From NCBI GenBank assembly GCA_024643425.1, contig JAHEMY010000011.1, forward strand, positions 1-43,164: a stretch of DNA of 43,164 nucleotides, written 5' to 3'. Position numbers and translations under genes: made by a program. Positions 40,286 to 43,164 of this stretch are shown here, in pieces. The notes beneath the pieces were generated by a model. That model saw nothing but the letters and a program-made list of their open reading frames with translations, ran no database searches and was not told the DNA's origin. The first letter of the stretch is position 1. Each line of letters begins with the position of its first letter. This DNA is from Flavobacteriaceae bacterium (GTDB lineage: Bacteria > Bacteroidota > Bacteroidia > Flavobacteriales > Flavobacteriaceae).

Positions 40286-43164
40286 GAAAAATAAAAGTAT
40301 CGATAAGGAGTTCAAACTCGCTTCTTGGGCAATTGACAATAAGACCACCATCTATGTGCTTATTGCCTTCATATTAATCCTAGGTGGAAAGGCCTATTAC
40401 GATATGCCCCGAGAGACCTTTCCGGAAATCAAAGAAACGAAGATTTATATAAGCACTCCGTATCCGGGAAATACTGCCGAAGATATTGAACGCCTTATTG
40501 TAGATCCGCTAGAAGACCGTTTAAAAAACGTAAGCAATGTGGTTGAAATTATTTCAACATCCCAAGAAGACTATGGCATTGTTACGGTTGAATTTGACGA
40601 GAACATCTCGGTAGAAGCTGCGAAGCAAAAAGTGAAGGATGAAGTAGACGTTGAAAAAGCGGGAGAAGACTGGCCCACCTTCAACGGTGCCAAAGTAGAA
40701 CCCAATGTATTCGATTTAAACTTTTCAGAAGAAACTCCTATTAGCAATATCAATATTCGTGGAAATTACCCGATTGAGAAATTAAAGGAATTCGCCGAAT
40801 ATCTGGAAGACGAAATAGAAGACCTTCCCGAGATCAAGCAGGCCGATATTCGAGGTGCGCAAGATATGGAAGTTCAGGTTGCCGTAGACATCTATAAAAT
40901 GATGGCCGCCAAAGTAAGCTTTGACGATATCATCAACACCATTAGAAACGGAAATATGACTGTTTCTGCCGGAAATATGATTTCCAGTGGGCAACGACGA
41001 ACCATCCGGATCCTCGGAGAAATTGAAAAACCTTCCGAGCTGAACACCTTCGTGGTTAAAACACAAGGAGGTCCCGTTTACTTAAAAGACATTGCGCAAG
41101 TAACCTACCAGGAAAAAGAAAAAACCACCTATGCCCGCGAATTTGGAGAAGGTGTGGTAATGCTCGATGTTAAAAAACGAGCAGGAAAGAATATGGTAGA
41201 AGCTGCACAAAAGGTGGAGCAAATTATACAAGAGGCCAAATCGAACGTATTCCCTCAAGATGTTGAAGTCACCGTTGCCAACGACCAATCGGCAAAAACC
41301 ATCAATCAAGTAGACGATTTGGTGAATAATATCATCTTCGGAATTATCCTTGTGGTTACCGTGCTAATGTTCTTTCTAGGGTTTAGAAATGCCCTTTTTG
41401 TTGGTTTTGCCATTCCTATGTCGATGTTCATGAGTTTCATGGTCTTATCGGCTTTAGGATATACCATGAACACCATGATCTTGTTTGGCCTTATTATGGG
41501 ACTTGGGATGCTCGTTGATAACGGAATTGTGGTTGTTGAAAACGTGTATCGCCTCATGGAAGAGGAAGGTATGTCCCGTGTTAAAGCGGCGAAAAAAGGA
41601 ATAGGGGAAATTGCCTTCCCCATTATAATTTCCACTTTAACGACGGTTGCGGCGTTTATTCCTTTAGGGCTATGGCCCGGAGTGATGGGTGAATTTATGA
41701 TCTACTTCCCTATTACGCTTTCAGTAGTGCTCGGATCCTCGCTCTTTGTGGCAATCTTCATGAACTCTATGTTGGTCTCCCAATTTATGGAAACCGAAGA
41801 AAGAGTCCTCACCGTGAAGAGCTTAATACGATTATCTGTTATTCTTGGTGGTCTGGGGATTATTATTCTCCTATTTGGAGGTGCCATGAGAGGATTAGGA
41901 TCGGTGATGATTTTTACCGCATTGCTATTTTGGATGTACAAATATTTCATCAAACGATGGGCAAACGCCTTTCAAAGACATACACTCCCATGGGTAGAAG
42001 AACGCTATAAGGGCTTTTTGAATTTCGCCCTTGGAGGCTCAAAGCCATTTCTGTTTTTTGGCGGAACTTTTTTATTACTCTTTGTAGTTTTTGGCCTATT
42101 TGGTGCTTCCATCGGAAGTCAGCGAACCAGTGTGGAATTTTTCCCGGACAATAAACCAAACCAAATTGTAGTGTATATCGAATATCCACAGGGAACCGAT
42201 ATTGAAAAAACGAATGCCATTACAAAAGATATTGAAAACAGGGTTTATGCTGTGATCAATAACCAAGAGTACAAAGACGACGGATATAACTTCATGGTTG
42301 AATCTGCAGTTTCACAAGTAGGAGAAGGAGCCGGGAACCCTCAAACCGATGGAGGTAGTGCGGCAGAAATGCCTCACCGTGGTAAAATAACGGCGACCCT
42401 CAGGGAATTCAAGTTTAGACAAGGAAAAGATTCTGAAATCCTTCGTAAAAAAGTGCAGGAAACATTAAAAGGAATTTATCCGGGAGTGGCTATTTCAGTT
42501 GAAAAGGATCCTGTAGGACCTCCAGCGGGATATCCTATTAATATTGAATTGGAAGGAGACGATTACGACGAATTGATTCAATCGGCCGAGTTGATGCGAA
42601 ATTTTATCAATTCGCGAAACATTGCCGGTATCGATGAATTGAAAATTGATGTGAACAAAGGGAAGCCAGCCATGCAAATTTATGTCGACCGTAAAAAAGC
42701 GGGTGAACTAGGCGTTTCTGCAGGTCAGGTTGGAAATCAGTTGCGGCGCTCAATTTTTGGTGAAAAGGCGGGGATTTACAAAAATGATGGTGAAGACTAC
42801 GACATCAATATTCGCTTCAATGAAGACATAAAAGATAACAAAAGTGCGCTTTTTAACCAGAACATTACTTTTCGGGACCAGGCTACAGGAAAGTTAAAAG
42901 AAATACCATTATCCGCAGTAACATCGAGAAAGAACACCTCTTCCTTCAGTGCCATTAAACACAGGGATGCCAAACGTGTCGTAACTGTGTATTCTGCCTT
43001 AGAAGCAGGGTATACCGATGCAGGAGCCGTAGTGAGTCAGATCCAAACCGAAATGGCAAATTTCACTAGTTTGCCCAAAGGTGTGTCTGTGGATTATACA
43101 GGGCAAATTGAAGAGCAGAATAAGCAAATGGCGTTTCTAATGGGTGCTTTTTTCACCGGACTGG
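40278..43164 (+). CDS. RND efflux permease (AcrB/MexB superfamily), cut by the right edge
   Basis: The frame is open from an ATG at 40278 to the window end, 962 residues; the full protein is probably about 1,100. It shows the first membrane helix near 28-45, the porter domain starting PRETFPEIKETKIYISTPYPG, the helix bundle near 350-500 with FGLIMGLGMLVDNGIVVVEN, a cytoplasmic loop and the second porter domain. In the proton-relay helix the first aspartate (VD) is present but the neighbour is N where AcrB has a second aspartate; many Bacteroidota pumps share this. With the TetR, TolC and adaptor proteins it forms a complete tripartite efflux system. Substrates are not predictable. Confidence 0.93.
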   Translation, partial: MSKKNKSIDKEFKLASWAIDNKTTIYVLIAFILILGGKAYYDMPRETFPEIKETKIYISTPYPGNTAEDIERLIVDPLEDRLKNVSNVVEIISTSQEDYGIVTVEFDENISVEAAKQKVKDEVDVEKAGEDWPTFNGAKVEPNVFDLNFSEETPISNINIRGNYPIEKLKEFAEYLEDEIEDLPEIKQADIRGAQDMEVQVAVDIYKMMAAKVSFDDIINTIRNGNMTVSAGNMISSGQRRTIRILGEIEKPSELNTFVVKTQGGPVYLKDIAQVTYQEKEKTTYAREFGEGVVMLDVKKRAGKNMVEAAQKVEQIIQEAKSNVFPQDVEVTVANDQSAKTINQVDDLVNNIIFGIILVVTVLMFFLGFRNALFVGFAIPMSMFMSFMVLSALGYTMNTMILFGLIMGLGMLVDNGIVVVENVYRLMEEEGMSRVKAAKKGIGEIAFPIIISTLTTVAAFIPLGLWPGVMGEFMIYFPITLSVVLGSSLFVAIFMNSMLVSQFMETEERVLTVKSLIRLSVILGGLGIIILLFGGAMRGLGSVMIFTALLFWMYKYFIKRWANAFQRHTLPWVEERYKGFLNFALGGSKPFLFFGGTFLLLFVVFGLFGASIGSQRTSVEFFPDNKPNQIVVYIEYPQGTDIEKTNAITKDIENRVYAVINNQEYKDDGYNFMVESAVSQVGEGAGNPQTDGGSAAEMPHRGKITATLREFKFRQGKDSEILRKKVQETLKGIYPGVAISVEKDPVGPPAGYPINIELEGDDYDELIQSAELMRNFINSRNIAGIDELKIDVNKGKPAMQIYVDRKKAGELGVSAGQVGNQLRRSIFGEKAGIYKNDGEDYDINIRFNEDIKDNKSALFNQNITFRDQATGKLKEIPLSAVTSRKNTSSFSAIKHRDAKRVVTVYSALEAGYTDAGAVVSQIQTEMANFTSLPKGVSVDYTGQIEEQNKQMAFLMGAFFTGL

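Noticed and set aside
1-43164. CRISPR arrays, insertion sequences, integrases, phage genes or rRNA
   Set aside because: I saw no repeat-spacer pattern, transposase motif, terminal inverted repeats, phage structural genes or rRNA sequence.

Overview
The window looks like a 43 kb piece of chromosome from a marine-type member of the Flavobacteriaceae (Bacteroidota). Three things point there. Start codons lack Shine-Dalgarno sequences, and several genes instead carry the Bacteroidota -7 element TAnnTTTG a short way upstream (rplM, cphB, pyrH, the MMPL gene, sucA, tetR). The protein families are typical of the phylum: DUF5916 and DUF5686-type barrels, an ExbB/X/ExbD/ExbD block, short outer-membrane barrels and Bacteroidota lipoproteins. 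The gene order frr / DUF5686-like / MMPL / asnS / rpoN is also familiar from flavobacteria. I see no insertion sequence, prophage, integrase or CRISPR array. Coding density is high and nearly all genes are intact; only the two edge genes are cut.

Layout. (1) 1-3183: an edge-truncated membrane metallophosphoesterase, a Tat/lipoprotein-type glycosylasparaginase, a 318-base intergenic stretch with a terminator-like hairpin and a possible small transcript, and a monohaem cytochrome c lipoprotein. (2) 3205-7725: a compact cyanophycin module. Cyanophycin synthetase (cphA) diverges from cyanophycinase (cphB), which converges on an isoaspartyl peptidase; together they cover synthesis, depolymerisation to beta-Asp-Arg and dipeptide hydrolysis. 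(3) 7824-13556: DNA polymerase I and a large DUF5916/CBM9-like outer-membrane protein. (4) 13772-18086: the translation block rplM-rpsI, rpsB, tsf, pyrH, frr, with several strong RNA hairpins between genes. (5) 18165-25561: DUF5686-like barrel, MMPL/RND exporter with a TTG start, asnS, rpoN and a coupled PAP2-like membrane protein. (6) 25556-30841, all on the minus strand: tatD-ansA, tRNA-Ser(GGA), exbB-X-exbD-exbD and a small outer-membrane barrel. (7) 30888-36991: a retropepsin-like protein, the 2-oxoglutarate dehydrogenase pair sucA-sucB, a small barrel and a polyprenyl synthetase. (8) 37084-43164: a TetR-controlled tripartite efflux operon (tetR-tolC-MFP-RND) with a palindromic operator placed exactly between the -33 and -7 elements; the RND gene runs off the right edge.

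The most striking content is the self-contained cyanophycin storage module outside the cyanobacteria. It carries intact ATP-grasp and Mur-ligase sites in CphA, a CphB catalytic triad at the expected spacing, and a terminator hairpin whose 5' arm on the cphA transcript is made of the last codons of cphA. Next come the TetR operator, a 21-bp imperfect hairpin between rpsI and rpsB, and the candidate small RNA/attenuator upstream of the cytochrome gene. Nothing in the window clearly shows a wholly unknown multi-gene system. All functions are assigned by reading motifs; no database search was run.
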